From Lachancea thermotolerans CBS 6340 (taxonomy: Eukaryota > Ascomycota > Saccharomycetes > Saccharomycetales > Saccharomycetaceae), in contig NC_013082.1 in the NCBI RefSeq assembly GCF_000142805.1, positions 1,426,001 through 1,490,000 of the forward strand: 64,000 nucleotides of DNA, read 5' to 3'. Position 1 is the first letter of the stretch; each line of letters begins with the position of its first letter. Both the position numbers and the translations under genes were made by a program. The notes beneath the pieces are model-generated. The model did not search any database, was not told the origin of the DNA, and saw nothing but the letters and a program-made list of their open reading frames with translations. This document shows, piece by piece, positions 9,955 through 19,704 of this stretch.

Positions 9955-11074
9955 TTATTTCTTCATTCTCTTGGCAGGAGGCTCAACGTCAATGTCATTT
10001 GCAGTTACAAAATCTTCACCGTAGCTCTCTTCAGCGCCCTGCAATTCCTGTTCTTCGTCGTTCAGGTAGTTTTCAGTGTCGGAATCAACACTTGTCTGGT
10101 CGAATCTAGATTTGAGACCCTTCATCTTTCTGGTTTGCAGCTTACCAAGATCTTGCTTATTCATGTGAATTGTACCAATCTTGTCACCCATGGAGTCTAG
10201 CTGAATGTTCTTGACAGTCTTCACTTCCAGTTGCTTAGGCCTCTTGAGCGCTTCCTTCTCCAGTTCTGGAGATGGTGAATGGATACGGCCAATCTTGAAA
10301 TCAAAACGTGGACCCACCTCTTCAAGTTCTACGCGAGGTAGCTTTCTTCCACCTTGCTCGCTCTTGTAAGTTTTCAGCTTGTACACTCTGAAGAGAACAT
10401 TTGGAAGCGATTCTCCGTCTTCGAAATCTCCCTGAATAGTCAAAGAGATGACATGCTGAAGACCTGCAACATCATGCAGATCGGTGGTGGTTCCTCTAAA
10501 GAAGTCTAAGAAAAGCGACTTCACATGTTTGTAAACTGGATGAGTGTCGAAGGCTGACCCCTGGAACGAGAACATAGGCTTGAGGCCCACAGCAAAAGTC
10601 TGCTTTTTGAAATCAGACAAAAATTTATAGTTGTCAGCGATTTGCAGCTCAATCATATCATAAATTTTGTAGCCAAAGGTGCGCACAAATGTTAGGTTGT
10701 TCTTGCGCTTCTTCGAGCTTGTTCCCAAAACCATTAAGGAGGTGTCATTTTTCTCACTGAAAAACTCCAAAGGTTCTGCATCCTCGAAGGGGCGGACTTC
10801 ATTCTTCTTGTTGAATCTCTTGATATCTGGTTTCTTCAAGGCACTCAAGTCGACCATCGCATCGTGCAATACCTTGGTTGACGATTTACCAGTGACAAAC
10901 AAGGCCTGCTTGGTGTTTTCGACCAATTTGGGCTCTTTTTTGTCTAGAGCTCTTTTAGCCCTTGCGTTCTTGGGCTTTCTGTTGTGTTTGTTAGTTGAAA
11001 GATCTCGCTATTATATCCCGGAGAGTGCTAAGCACCCGCATTGTAATATAAGCAACATACACTGTCCTGATCAT
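9955..11074 (-). CDS. RPF2: Rpf2, 60S ribosome-assembly factor (Brix domain), two exons
   Basis: Nucleolar factor that, with Rrs1, brings the 5S RNP (5S rRNA, Rpl5, Rpl11) into pre-60S particles. The coding sequence is join(11061..11074, 9955..10978) on the reverse strand, giving 345 residues. Exon 1 is only 14 nt (ATGATCAGGACAGT). The intron (10979-11060, 82 nt) begins GTATGT and ends ACTAAC-12 nt-CAG. Joining gives MIRTVKPKNARAKRAL, matching the S. cerevisiae N-terminus; without splicing no ATG precedes the conserved sequence. The Brix domain runs from about residues 30 to 230 (PFEDAEPLEFFSEKNDTSLM; LFLDFFRG; VLFRVYKLKTYKSE). The tail is acidic with a basic nuclear-localisation-like end. 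As far as I know the S. cerevisiae gene is intronless. Confidence 0.94.
10979..11060 (-). other. Spliceosomal intron of RPF2
   Basis: On the reverse strand the 82-nt intron opens with GTATGT (11060-11055), has an AACTAAC branch site and ends at CAACAG (last base 10979). It interrupts a Val codon (GT|A) after only 14 coding nucleotides. Splicing restores the conserved MIRTV-KPKNARAKRAL start in frame, which is the main support. Confidence 0.9.
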
Positions 11075-11308
11075 AGTTAATTGTGTTTGGTTCAGTGACT
11101 GTTAAGTTCTTGTATTTAGCTCATCGCCTCCATCTTTTGTGCGATGAGCTCCAAAAATTTTCAGTAACTGAAAACAATTGATATCACATATTACGCAACA
11201 GCACATGCCAATGCATGATTCTCTGAACTTTAGGAAAGCGAAAAGCAGATACTTTCGAAAGTTGGAATAAACAGAAAGATCATCGCAATTGCTGCCACTT
11301 GCTTTGTT

Positions 11309-14300
11309 ATGTCAAGCAAGCCGCTCTTTCAGCTCAGAAAAGAGCTTGATAGCTCTAATGAAGCTGCAAGTGATACGGAGGTCACACAGTCTTTCGTGGA
11401 ACAATTTCAAGTTAGCAACAACATTGAGCCATATGTTTCCGACAAATTTACGAATGAGGTTGTCCTAACCGAGAACGAAAAGTACACGGTTAGTAAGCTT
11501 CCCTCTAGCCTTAATTTTCTTCCAGAGTCTCCAGACTTGGACGGATTAGTGGACGCGCATTCAGGTAACGCAATAGTGAACGATAATGACAACCTGTATA
11601 TTTGGGCTTACCGCTCCACACAGGCCCAGCCTTCTGTAAGCAGGATTCCGTTACATGAAGAACACATATCGCAGAGTTCTGTTCCCAAGGTCGTTTTCAC
11701 GTGGCCTGCCGCAATGGATGATGAAAGCGCAGCCCAGTCCTCGGGCGTGTGCATAGTCAACAGAAAATCAGGGTTAGTCCAATTTTACGAGGATGTGGAC
11801 ACAATCAATCACCTCTCATCTCTACTCTCAAAAAGCAAGTGCCACGAATTGAACTTGAAGCTAAAAGATAAGGAAACAGTGGAGGATGTGGTCAACTGTG
11901 AGCCTGCCGGAATCCTCATATCGACTTCAAAAGGCAGAGCTTTATTTGTCACAATAAGAGACTTTTCAGGGAAACCGCGGCTGCACCTGAAGGCGCAATT
12001 AGTTAAATCGCACTTGGGATTCTTTTTTTCACCTAATAAATTCAAGAAAGTGGTGTCAATAAAGCCAGGACATATTCCGGGAAAAGGTGAGCGTTTGGCT
12101 TTCATACTTACGAGTGGCGGTGATTTTCATGTATGGAATCTGTCTGCGGTCTCAAATTGTCATCGGAAGATCTCTATCAACTTGTATGATCAAATTTTGG
12201 AATCATTGCAAGATCTTTACCCGTTTGCGCATAGCTCTTTGTTGCTGCTAGACTCGCATCCTCTTGACACTGAGGGGTCTGCTCACATGGTATTGTCTTC
12301 CATTACCAACTACGATGGTGCATGTTATTATATTTTGACAACTATAAAGATTGATGAGTCAACAAATAGCTTTGCAATCTTTTCGACCTACAGGTTGAAC
12401 ACCTACGTTTCGGCGTTTTCCGAAGAAAATAGACCCCGCCTTATTGTCCCTTTATCCAGTAACCAAGACGCCAGCGAATCGACCGAGCCTTCTATTACTT
12501 CTGTTTACACAATTTTTCCGGATGCAGTTGTTCTCACTCAAGTCAGCGCGAAACTCGACCAAACTTATTCCTTGAGAAGAAAATGGGAAGACATAATAAG
12601 TTTTCGAGATGACGTGAACATTATCGGTCATGGAAATGACTCCGAATCTGTTTACCTTATCAGTAGAGGTATGGGCGTGCTTATGGTGACTACATCGAAG
12701 ACAGGTAATACAAGTGGCTTTCATGATGTTAGATTCATCAAATCGCACATCCAGCAAGCGGTTTATTTTTCGGGACTTTCATCCTCTCCCATCGACTTCA
12801 ACCTTTCTCCTGATATATCTCTTCAAAGGGAAGAGATTGAAGAGGACCTTTTGGCTTCCAGCAATGAAATACTGCTTTCGAAATCAATCTATATCCCGCC
12901 GAAACTCAAATCTCTTGAACGTCATGCCAGCATGCGGGTCGGGCTTTACAGGAGACTCCTTGCATTCACGAAATCCAACTTCTTAAACAAAATTTCGCCA
13001 TCCGTTAAAATTGAGCTCATTGAGTCTTTTGAGGTGCTGAACGCTTCTTCTCAACTTCTCCCATATACCGAAAAATCTAAAGAGACTAAGGAAGTCTGGT
13101 TAAGAGTTCTCGAGGCTAACGGTGTCACTGAAGAAGATTTTATGAGGCACGATCTCGACAAATTTCCTAAGGTGCTTTCTCAGTTCTTGCAACAGCTTCA
13201 ACTAACACTAGCCTCCACAACTCACAACAAGCTATGGCCCCAATGCATTGAAATGATCATATCATGTTTATATAGGGGCGCCTTGGAGGACGGTGAGGAG
13301 TACTATAGGTTCGGCATGTTTGAGATGGATAAGCATGAACTGCATAGCCAACTACCTTGGTATGTACAGCACTCCATTCCCGAAGCTGTCAACAACTTGC
13401 TTTATGGATTAGTTGATTATTCGAAGATGTCGCAAGACTCTGAACAACATGCCGATCAAATTCTTTCGTTAGTCAAAGCGCTTTATTACATGAGTAACCA
13501 GACCTCTTTATGGCTTCAGCAAGACACCAAACGAGCTGATAATAATGATTGCACTTCAGTTTCGAAACTATTTAAAGAGAACCGCTTAAGCTGGAACGAG
13601 ATGCTCTGTGATATTGGCAGGAGCTCGGATTCTCTGCACATTTGCGAATTTTACGAGGATTTACCTTCCCTTGCACAGACCTTGAATACCTTACCTAATG
13701 AGGCATCTGAAGGCCTCTACACACACTACTTCCAAAAATTTGGTTATAATTTTGCAGCACAACTTTTCACAAATTACATTACTCACGGAAGACTACAGGA
13801 GCTTTACAATAAGTTCGGGTGTCAAAATTCATATCTAAAGAAGTTTTTTGATGAAAACTTACAATTTGCCGAAGTTGGATGGATGGAAAAGATTTTGAAC
13901 GAGCAATATAGTGAAGCTGCTGATATTTTGACAAAAATTTCCACTGATAACAAGAAAGCTGGTAACCTTGATAGAGACCAAACAAGGCTCAGCGTAGCCA
14001 AATTATGTGTTCTCGCTTCCGAGGCGTCCTATGAGTTTGAAAACTTAACAATGATCCAATCCGGACTTGATATAATTGATGGCCAAAAAGACCTTGCGGC
14101 GATGCTTGAATCTGGCATAAAGCTCCACAAGCGTTTCGAAGAGTGCAGTGCGGTCCAGAAGCTTTACAAGCGCTTATCGGAAAACATTTCTGCTTCTAAT
14201 AGGTTAACTCTATCGGAGGTCGTAGAAATGTACACGATTTTAAACAGCAAAGAGGGGTTCTTCCGCGCGCTGAAACTTTTGTCATTAGTAAAGGTATCCA

Positions 14301-14704
14301 TGGATTTTGAAAAGATCAAGTTCCTGGAAATTATGATATGGAGAAGGTGCATCCTATTCGACAACATGCGCAGCCTCGAAGAAACTAGCTCCGCTCTATT
14401 CCACACACTGAAGAAATCTTTCGACGATCAGCTTTACTTATCCGCCCACTTTACGCTGCCAAGCCTAACAGCTTTGTTGGACAAAACAACTGTGACATCA
14501 GAATACTTTGCAGCAGAGTACGATAGCCGCAAAGACGATGTCCGCGGCCTTTTTGAGTCCGTAGCTGAAGAACAAAGCGAAATTATGGAGCTAAGTGACG
14601 AGCTTAGTCCCCAAATCAAGTCTGTCATTGCTGCAAGTAATGATAGCAGCACCCAAAAATGCGTCATTAATTATGAAACTAACCAAATCGAAGGCCTTAC
14701 CTAA
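11309..14704 (+). CDS. NUP133: Nucleoporin Nup133, Y-complex scaffold subunit
   Basis: Structural member of the Nup84 (Y) complex of the nuclear pore, located at the tail of the Y where it binds Nup84. The product is 1131 residues (S. cerevisiae 1157). The N-terminal half, about 50-480, is beta-rich and fits the seven-bladed propeller; the C-terminal half is alpha-helical stack with no repeats visible by eye. I identify it from overall length and architecture plus its exact position between RPF2 and DAD2 (YKR081C-YKR082W-YKR083C), more than from a short motif. The ATG at 11309 is the first in frame. Divergent from RPF2 with 234 bp between starts. Confidence 0.88.
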   Translation: MSSKPLFQLRKELDSSNEAASDTEVTQSFVEQFQVSNNIEPYVSDKFTNEVVLTENEKYTVSKLPSSLNFLPESPDLDGLVDAHSGNAIVNDNDNLYIWAYRSTQAQPSVSRIPLHEEHISQSSVPKVVFTWPAAMDDESAAQSSGVCIVNRKSGLVQFYEDVDTINHLSSLLSKSKCHELNLKLKDKETVEDVVNCEPAGILISTSKGRALFVTIRDFSGKPRLHLKAQLVKSHLGFFFSPNKFKKVVSIKPGHIPGKGERLAFILTSGGDFHVWNLSAVSNCHRKISINLYDQILESLQDLYPFAHSSLLLLDSHPLDTEGSAHMVLSSITNYDGACYYILTTIKIDESTNSFAIFSTYRLNTYVSAFSEENRPRLIVPLSSNQDASESTEPSITSVYTIFPDAVVLTQVSAKLDQTYSLRRKWEDIISFRDDVNIIGHGNDSESVYLISRGMGVLMVTTSKTGNTSGFHDVRFIKSHIQQAVYFSGLSSSPIDFNLSPDISLQREEIEEDLLASSNEILLSKSIYIPPKLKSLERHASMRVGLYRRLLAFTKSNFLNKISPSVKIELIESFEVLNASSQLLPYTEKSKETKEVWLRVLEANGVTEEDFMRHDLDKFPKVLSQFLQQLQLTLASTTHNKLWPQCIEMIISCLYRGALEDGEEYYRFGMFEMDKHELHSQLPWYVQHSIPEAVNNLLYGLVDYSKMSQDSEQHADQILSLVKALYYMSNQTSLWLQQDTKRADNNDCTSVSKLFKENRLSWNEMLCDIGRSSDSLHICEFYEDLPSLAQTLNTLPNEASEGLYTHYFQKFGYNFAAQLFTNYITHGRLQELYNKFGCQNSYLKKFFDENLQFAEVGWMEKILNEQYSEAADILTKISTDNKKAGNLDRDQTRLSVAKLCVLASEASYEFENLTMIQSGLDIIDGQKDLAAMLESGIKLHKRFEECSAVQKLYKRLSENISASNRLTLSEVVEMYTILNSKEGFFRALKLLSLVKVSMDFEKIKFLEIMIWRRCILFDNMRSLEETSSALFHTLKKSFDDQLYLSAHFTLPSLTALLDKTTVTSEYFAAEYDSRKDDVRGLFESVAEEQSEIMELSDELSPQIKSVIAASNDSSTQKCVINYETNQIEGLT

Positions 14705-14764
14705 ATATCCCACTACTTTATCTAATGTACAATAACCCACAATACAAAATTTGTCCAGTTTGCG

Positions 14765-15121
14765 TCACGAAGAAGGACCTCCATCATTGTCAACTTTAAC
14801 TCTCACCAACGTTTCCGGAAGGGGGGGTTCACTCTCGCTTTCTTCGCGTTCGTCACTCCTTTTTTGATCCTGGTCCCAAATTCCAACTTCATAATCTCCT
14901 TCAGAATACTGCAATAAGCTCAGGCTTGCCTGTGATATAGACCTCACTATTGAGTCCCAGTTTTTCATTACGTTTGCCGTGTTCTCGGCATTCTCGTGCA
15001 TTTTTTTTACTTCGACCGCCAAACCATCTAGCTGAAGCCTCATAGAATTTGTCAGGGTATTTATTTTCTTGAGCGCTTCTAATTCTCTCCTTTTTGAAGC
15101 AATCTGATCCTCTAAAGGCAT
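14765..15121 (-). CDS. DAD2: Dad2, DASH/Dam1 complex subunit
   Basis: Small coiled-coil subunit of the DASH ring, which couples kinetochores to spindle microtubules. From the ATG at 15121 the product is 118 residues (MPLEDQIASKRRELEALKKI), aligning with the S. cerevisiae start (133 residues). Diagnostic segments are NWDSIVRSISQASLSLLQYSEGDYEVG and the C-terminal LPLPETLVRVKVD-like end (here PPLPETLVRVKVDN). The frame stays open upstream with ATGs at 15256 and 15250, which would add 45 or 43 residues of unrelated sequence; conservation favours 15121. It sits 60 bp from the NUP133 stop, convergent, and is divergent from SGO1. Confidence 0.88.
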   Translation of the reverse strand: MPLEDQIASKRRELEALKKINTLTNSMRLQLDGLAVEVKKMHENAENTANVMKNWDSIVRSISQASLSLLQYSEGDYEVGIWDQDQKRSDEREESESEPPLPETLVRVKVDNDGGPSS

Positions 15122-15398
15122 TCTGAACAGCAGAAAACAAATTTCCTTGTTGAGAGATTCAGATTCCCTCTCCTCACAGAAGGTCAAAAGTTCCTCGAAA
15201 GACCCTTTGATTTGATCTTTGTTTATGATTTGGTACGTGAAACGTGACATCAACATATTTTTGGCCGCTTTGTGTGTTATTGTAAACAAATGTAAACAAG
15301 ACGAGAGTGTCGGCTAAAAGTTTTTGAAATTTGTTTAAAACAAAGCAAGAAAGCAAGGCTGATCGCTTCTGGCATCCTCCAAATAATATTCACCTGTC

Positions 15399-15404
15399 AC
15401 GCGT
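15399..15404. promoter_or_regulatory. ACGCGT (MCB) element just upstream of SGO1
   Basis: A palindromic ACGCGT lies 6 bp before the SGO1 ATG in the DAD2/SGO1 divergent region. ACGCGT is the core bound by the G1/S factor MBF (Mbp1-Swi6). Its position so close to the start codon is unusual for a promoter element, so function towards SGO1 is uncertain. Confidence 0.4.
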
Positions 15405-15410
15405 GTAGCA

Positions 15411-17213
15411 ATGGCCAAAACTGTGCGAAAGCGCGGTTCGGGCACTCAATTGCAGGTCTCCCCGACACACGATTCTAACGACATGCCTCAGATACAACAG
15501 TTCCAAGACCTCATAGACCTTCAGAAAAGCGAATTCGAAACAATAAGAAGCGGCTACACGCAACAAAATGCTCAGCTAGCAAAGTCTAACAGCTCATTGA
15601 TGATAAAAGTGCGAGAAATGGACAAGAGCGTTAGTGAACTTATACAAGAAAATGTACTATTGAGGTCGAAGCTATCGATGAAGGAGTTACAGTTTAAAGA
15701 GAGATTAACGTGTCACATTCAAGTTATGGAGAAGGGTGTTCTCCAACGGTTTGAGGAAATATTGCATATGTTCGCATCAATTAGAAGGCGTGAGGGGCTG
15801 GAACCACCGCCTGAAAACTTAATGGAACGATCTTCATTTTTTAGCGAGCCTAAATCTATTTTGAAAAGAAACAGGGCTTCTAGTGGCGGTAAAAACCCGC
15901 GTGGCTCTACCATTGCATTCGACGAGACTGAGAACCAAGTCTTTTCACCACAAGCTGACCGGCAACAAGAAAATGCGAGCACAAGAACTGAACAAATACC
16001 TAGCCCGCCTTCTAAGAAGAGGCGGAAAAGCTCTAGGAGAGAGTCACTTTTTCATCCCTCTGATTTCGAGTTTTCGGACGACGAGGAAAACGCAAACTCC
16101 AGTCCTGGAATGGATGCGGTGGACTCCCCACAGCTGCCTTCAGAACCTATCACCTCTAATGAGAATGTTGAGCTAGACACCGCAAGAGTTGGCATGGAAT
16201 CACAGCAAGAGCCCGTTGAAGAGCCGTGTAATTTAACCAACTCTTTGATTGACTATTCTATACCTGAAGAGGTTCCAGAGGGGGAACAAGAAAGTTTTAG
16301 CGCTGACACTTCTAGCAAAGTTAGTGTATACCGCGACAACCGTGATATTCTGAATACTAGAAGCATAGCGTACTCAACCGAGTTGTCCTCAGAAAGAAGC
16401 CCTGGGAACCAGGGAGCAGCCAAGGATTCTCAGCACCCCTCTTTTATCCAAAACTCCACGTCGTCTCAGAAGAAAGTCAAACACTCCATGAAATCTAGAG
16501 GAGTTCAAAAAAAAATGATTGATGAGGTTATGCCTACTACATGCGGAACAACTAGTGAGCTTTCAGACAGCTCTAGATCTAGAAGAACCCGTGGAAGAGC
16601 CATTAATTACGCTTTACCTTCTTTGAGGGCGAAAATGAGAAGACCCACGGAAAAGCTTGTCGACGCTACCACCGTCACTAACATTCGGGATCTTCAAGTC
16701 GTAACTGGTCGTACGAAGTCAAGTTCAAAATCTCGAGATGGAACTCCTTTTTACGACGAAAATTCAGTCCAAAATTTGCCCCCTCAACCCAGTAATATGA
16801 TTCCAGGCTCCGATTATGAAAAACCAAAAAATGTAACTCCTACATCCCACGAAAAACCCAAAGAAGCTTCCATTCTTAACGATGCTCAGGAATCCTCTGC
16901 AAATGTTGAGTCAATAAATGTTGCAAAATTGAACCCCCTAAAGGATATAACAAACAAAGCCCCTGCCAAGCCATCCAACAAAACCAAAAAGCTTTTCAAA
17001 AAACCAATAGTCGGAGACCTGGGTGATGAAAATTCTTGTAGTCTCGACGAAAGCTCTGCAAGCCATAGCGCTAGCTTCCGAGTTAATGAGGAAGACCTCT
17101 CAGTATTTGATTTACTAGATGATCTTAAAACGAATAAAGCGCCTAAAACACATAGGGCAAGGGCAGGCCAGGCGACTGAGAAGCGTGGTAGGAAAACTGC
17201 ATTTAGATTATAG
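15411..17213 (+). CDS. SGO1: Shugoshin, pericentromeric cohesion protector and tension sensor
   Basis: Protects centromeric cohesin (with PP2A) and supports biorientation. The 600-residue product has the two conserved shugoshin regions: an N-terminal coiled coil at about residues 25-120 (PQIQQFQDLIDLQKSEFE; ENVLLRSKLSMKE; VLQRFEEILHMF) and a basic SGO motif near residues 385-410 (RRTRGRAINYALPSLRAKMR) followed by RPTEKLVDATTV. The middle is acidic and Ser-rich with a KKRRKSSRRESLF cluster. Near the end lie a D/E-box-like low-complexity region and DLSVFDLLDDL. S. cerevisiae Sgo1 is 590 residues. Stop codons of SGO1 and convergent CDC21 are 21 bp apart. Confidence 0.93.
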   Translation: MAKTVRKRGSGTQLQVSPTHDSNDMPQIQQFQDLIDLQKSEFETIRSGYTQQNAQLAKSNSSLMIKVREMDKSVSELIQENVLLRSKLSMKELQFKERLTCHIQVMEKGVLQRFEEILHMFASIRRREGLEPPPENLMERSSFFSEPKSILKRNRASSGGKNPRGSTIAFDETENQVFSPQADRQQENASTRTEQIPSPPSKKRRKSSRRESLFHPSDFEFSDDEENANSSPGMDAVDSPQLPSEPITSNENVELDTARVGMESQQEPVEEPCNLTNSLIDYSIPEEVPEGEQESFSADTSSKVSVYRDNRDILNTRSIAYSTELSSERSPGNQGAAKDSQHPSFIQNSTSSQKKVKHSMKSRGVQKKMIDEVMPTTCGTTSELSDSSRSRRTRGRAINYALPSLRAKMRRPTEKLVDATTVTNIRDLQVVTGRTKSSSKSRDGTPFYDENSVQNLPPQPSNMIPGSDYEKPKNVTPTSHEKPKEASILNDAQESSANVESINVAKLNPLKDITNKAPAKPSNKTKKLFKKPIVGDLGDENSCSLDESSASHSASFRVNEEDLSVFDLLDDLKTNKAPKTHRARAGQATEKRGRKTAFRL

Positions 17214-17234
17214 TTGACTAAGTTATTGTGTTAA

Positions 17235-18221
17235 TTATACACTCATTTTCATTTGTATTTTCCCATGCGGGTTGTACTCCGAAATTTCAAAATCTTCATA
17301 TTTGAAATCATTAATGTCTGCTACGTTTCTCTTGATCTTTAACTTCGGAAAGTCTCTAGGAAATCTTTGAATCTGTTCTTTAAGCGCGTCAATGTGGTCT
17401 TTGTAAACATGGGCGTCACCCATAGTGTGAATAAACTCGCCCGGCTCCATTTCACAAACATGGGCAATCATTTTGGTCAAAAGCGCATATGATGCAATAT
17501 TGAAAGGAACTCCCAACCCCATGTCACAGGACCTCTGATATAAAAGACACGATAGCTTGGGTCTCTCTCCCTCCTTTTTGGGAAGAGTGACGTAGAACTG
17601 AGAAAAAACGTGGCAGGGTGGGAGAGCCATCTTTGCGAAGTCTGGCGGGTTCCACGCGCTCATGATGATTCGCCTGTCAGTAGGGTTAGTTTTTATACGG
17701 TGTATAATGTCTTCCAGCTGATCAAATCCTTGATTGGTGTAGTCGTCCTCGCAGGTTTTGTAGTCAGCTCCGAAATGCCTCCACTGGAAGCCGTAAACGG
17801 GGCCAAGGTCTCCCTCACGTCTATCTGTCAATCCCAGTTTATCGAGGTACTCCCGAGATCCATTCCCCTCCCAAATTTTCACGCCCTGCTCAGAGAGCTT
17901 TTTTCCATCGGTACAACCAGAAATAAACCACAGTAACTCAAGGATGATTCCTTTGGTAAACACCCTTTTCGTTGTTAGCAAGGGAAATCTGTCATTGCTC
18001 AAATCAAACCGCAGCTGTGGGGGAACAAAGAGACTGTAGGTACCTGTTCCTGTCCTGTCTGGCCTAAAGTCCCCCTCTTCTATTATCCGCTGACATAAAT
18101 CCAGGTATTGTTGCTCTTCGGCATTCTTCTTCTCCAACTTCTGCTTTTTGAGTTCTTGCTCTGTCATTGGTTCGAATGTATCCAACTGTATCTCAAAGGT
18201 ATCCTTTTGCTGATTTTGCAT
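17235..18221 (-). CDS. CDC21: Thymidylate synthase
   Basis: Converts dUMP plus methylene-THF to dTMP and dihydrofolate, the only de novo source of dTMP. The 328-residue product carries the full fold: [14 protein letters not shown] (dUMP-binding Arg), the catalytic-Cys motif [38 protein letters not shown] and [15 protein letters not shown], ending IQMKMSV exactly as in S. cerevisiae. It has roughly 24 extra N-terminal residues before the conserved [16 protein letters not shown]; these are Gln/Glu/Lys-rich and of unknown use. The ATG at 18221 is the first in frame (a TTG precedes it). Two MCB elements upstream match the classical G1/S control of this gene. Confidence 0.98.
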   Translation of the reverse strand: MQNQQKDTFEIQLDTFEPMTEQELKKQKLEKKNAEEQQYLDLCQRIIEEGDFRPDRTGTGTYSLFVPPQLRFDLSNDRFPLLTTKRVFTKGIILELLWFISGCTDGKKLSEQGVKIWEGNGSREYLDKLGLTDRREGDLGPVYGFQWRHFGADYKTCEDDYTNQGFDQLEDIIHRIKTNPTDRRIIMSAWNPPDFAKMALPPCHVFSQFYVTLPKKEGERPKLSCLLYQRSCDMGLGVPFNIASYALLTKMIAHVCEMEPGEFIHTMGDAHVYKDHIDALKEQIQRFPRDFPKLKIKRNVADINDFKYEDFEISEYNPHGKIQMKMSV

Positions 18222-18720
18222 CAAGTTGTCATTCGAGAATCTCTAGATGTGATATACAACAGCTTTTTTTACGCGTTCTTCTGAATCAACTCACGCGTCA
18301 CATTTTCGGTGTATAGAAGAGAACCTTCGTAAACAGAATAAACAATAGTTGTCAGCATCAGGAGGCAAACTTTAGCCAGAGTTATCTAGCCTCAATTAAC
18401 TTCTGTTGTCGGCCCTGCTTGAAAGTTGATTAGGCACTTGAAAGAAGTCATATAATGTGATTTTCGTTAAATCAGTAACCCGGTATCTTGAAACCCTATG
18501 ATTACCAGATACTTACTATTGTGGTAACCTGCTAATGGGGATCTACGAGCGATCATTTTGGGGACTTTGGAAGTCGTCTTCTACTCAAACGTTCTTTCAT
18601 AGTCATCATTTAGTATGACATGATACATAATTTTACTTTAGAGCACATCTTGTAAGCTAAAGAAAAGGGTTCGAACATTGCGGTTCTGCAGTTTAATGGG
18701 TCAGCTATTCGAATAAGGCA
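18222..18720. other. Divergent CDC21/UFE1 intergenic region
   Basis: This 499-bp stretch carries the two CDC21 MCB elements close to the CDC21 start. On the UFE1 side I see no clear TATA box or known element. A GGGTTCGAAC near 18668 resembles part of a tRNA B box but has no A box or cloverleaf around it. Confidence 0.5.
18271..18298. promoter_or_regulatory. Two ACGCGT MCB elements upstream of CDC21
   Basis: ACGCGT occurs at 18271-18276 and again at 18293-18298, about 50 and 72 bp upstream of the CDC21 ATG. CDC21 (TMP1) is the archetype of MCB/MBF-controlled genes in S. cerevisiae, so G1/S transcription is probably conserved here. Confidence 0.8.
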
Positions 18721-19704
18721 ATGTCTGATCTTACTCCGCTATTCAAGAAGTACGTCACCGTATTTTCAGAAGATGAGAAGAGAAGTATCGATAGAAGGGC
18801 GCAAGATAATAGAAAGCCATCGAAGAAGTACATGGTCAACGATACGTTTGTGAAAGAGTGTTCGGAACTATTAAGACACATTTTAGAGCTACAAAAGGTT
18901 GTGTTTTCACTCAAGCCTCAGTACGAAAGCGACTCTGAGCTTAGCGAACGCGAAAAGGATGATTTCGACACGGAAGTTAGACTGCTGATCCAGCAGTATT
19001 TTGGCAAACTTAAGTTCCTCGGGAGATATGAAAAGAAGCGTCAGCAAATCGTCAAGGACCAGTTTCTAACAAATTCCGATTCTGAGCTTTTTTCGCTGTT
19101 TAAGTCCAGAGATGAGCAGTTTGAACTATTCCATCTGACCAACAATAAACACAGAGATGGGGTCCTGCAGTCGCTTAACATGCTTTTATCTTCCATTTTT
19201 TCCAGCATTTCAAGGATGCAGCAACAGAGACTGTCACGAAAAAAGGAACTCGAGTCTATCGACTTCAATGCACAGCTCTACGCGCCAATCCATAACATGG
19301 TTGGATCGGTATCGCAGTCACCGCCAATCGAGACCACGCAGCAAGAGGTTGAGCAATACAAACAAACAGTTAGCCAGTTGTCACAGCAGCAGCTCCAAAT
19401 ACTTGAGACAGAACATGAAGAGCTTTTAAACCTTAAAACACAGGAGTTAGAGAGCGCAGAAAACTTGGGCAGAACCATGGTTCAAATCTCGTCTTTGCAA
19501 AATGAAATTGCTACACATTTACAGTCCCAAACCCAAAACATCTTTACATTATTAGACAATCACGACGATGTTGAGCTGGATATCCAGAAAGGCAACCGAC
19601 AACTTAAAAAAGCACAACGACGCAGCGGCAAATCTGCAAAACTCATTGTCTATCTGTCAGTGATTTTTGGTGTGCTTATTCTCTTTTTAGACTTTATAAA
19701 TTGA
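18721..19704 (+). CDS. UFE1: Ufe1, ER t-SNARE (syntaxin 18 family)
   Basis: ER Q-SNARE for retrograde Golgi-to-ER vesicle fusion and ER membrane fusion, acting with Sec20, Use1 and Sec22. The 327-residue product (S. cerevisiae 346) starts MSDLTPLFKKYVTVFSE, the conserved N-terminal peptide region that binds Sly1. A helical regulatory region follows, then the SNARE motif at about residues 230-300 (ETEHEELLNLKTQELESAENLGRTMVQISSLQNEI). A C-terminal tail anchor follows (LIVYLSVIFGVLILFLDFIN). It ends 18 bp before the stop codon of the convergent SKI7/HBS1 gene. Confidence 0.93.
   Translation: MSDLTPLFKKYVTVFSEDEKRSIDRRAQDNRKPSKKYMVNDTFVKECSELLRHILELQKVVFSLKPQYESDSELSEREKDDFDTEVRLLIQQYFGKLKFLGRYEKKRQQIVKDQFLTNSDSELFSLFKSRDEQFELFHLTNNKHRDGVLQSLNMLLSSIFSSISRMQQQRLSRKKELESIDFNAQLYAPIHNMVGSVSQSPPIETTQQEVEQYKQTVSQLSQQQLQILETEHEELLNLKTQELESAENLGRTMVQISSLQNEIATHLQSQTQNIFTLLDNHDDVELDIQKGNRQLKKAQRRSGKSAKLIVYLSVIFGVLILFLDFIN

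Noticed and set aside
18660-18720. tRNA-like B box GGGTTCGAAC
   Set aside because: The trailing CC of the B box, an A box and a foldable cloverleaf are all missing.
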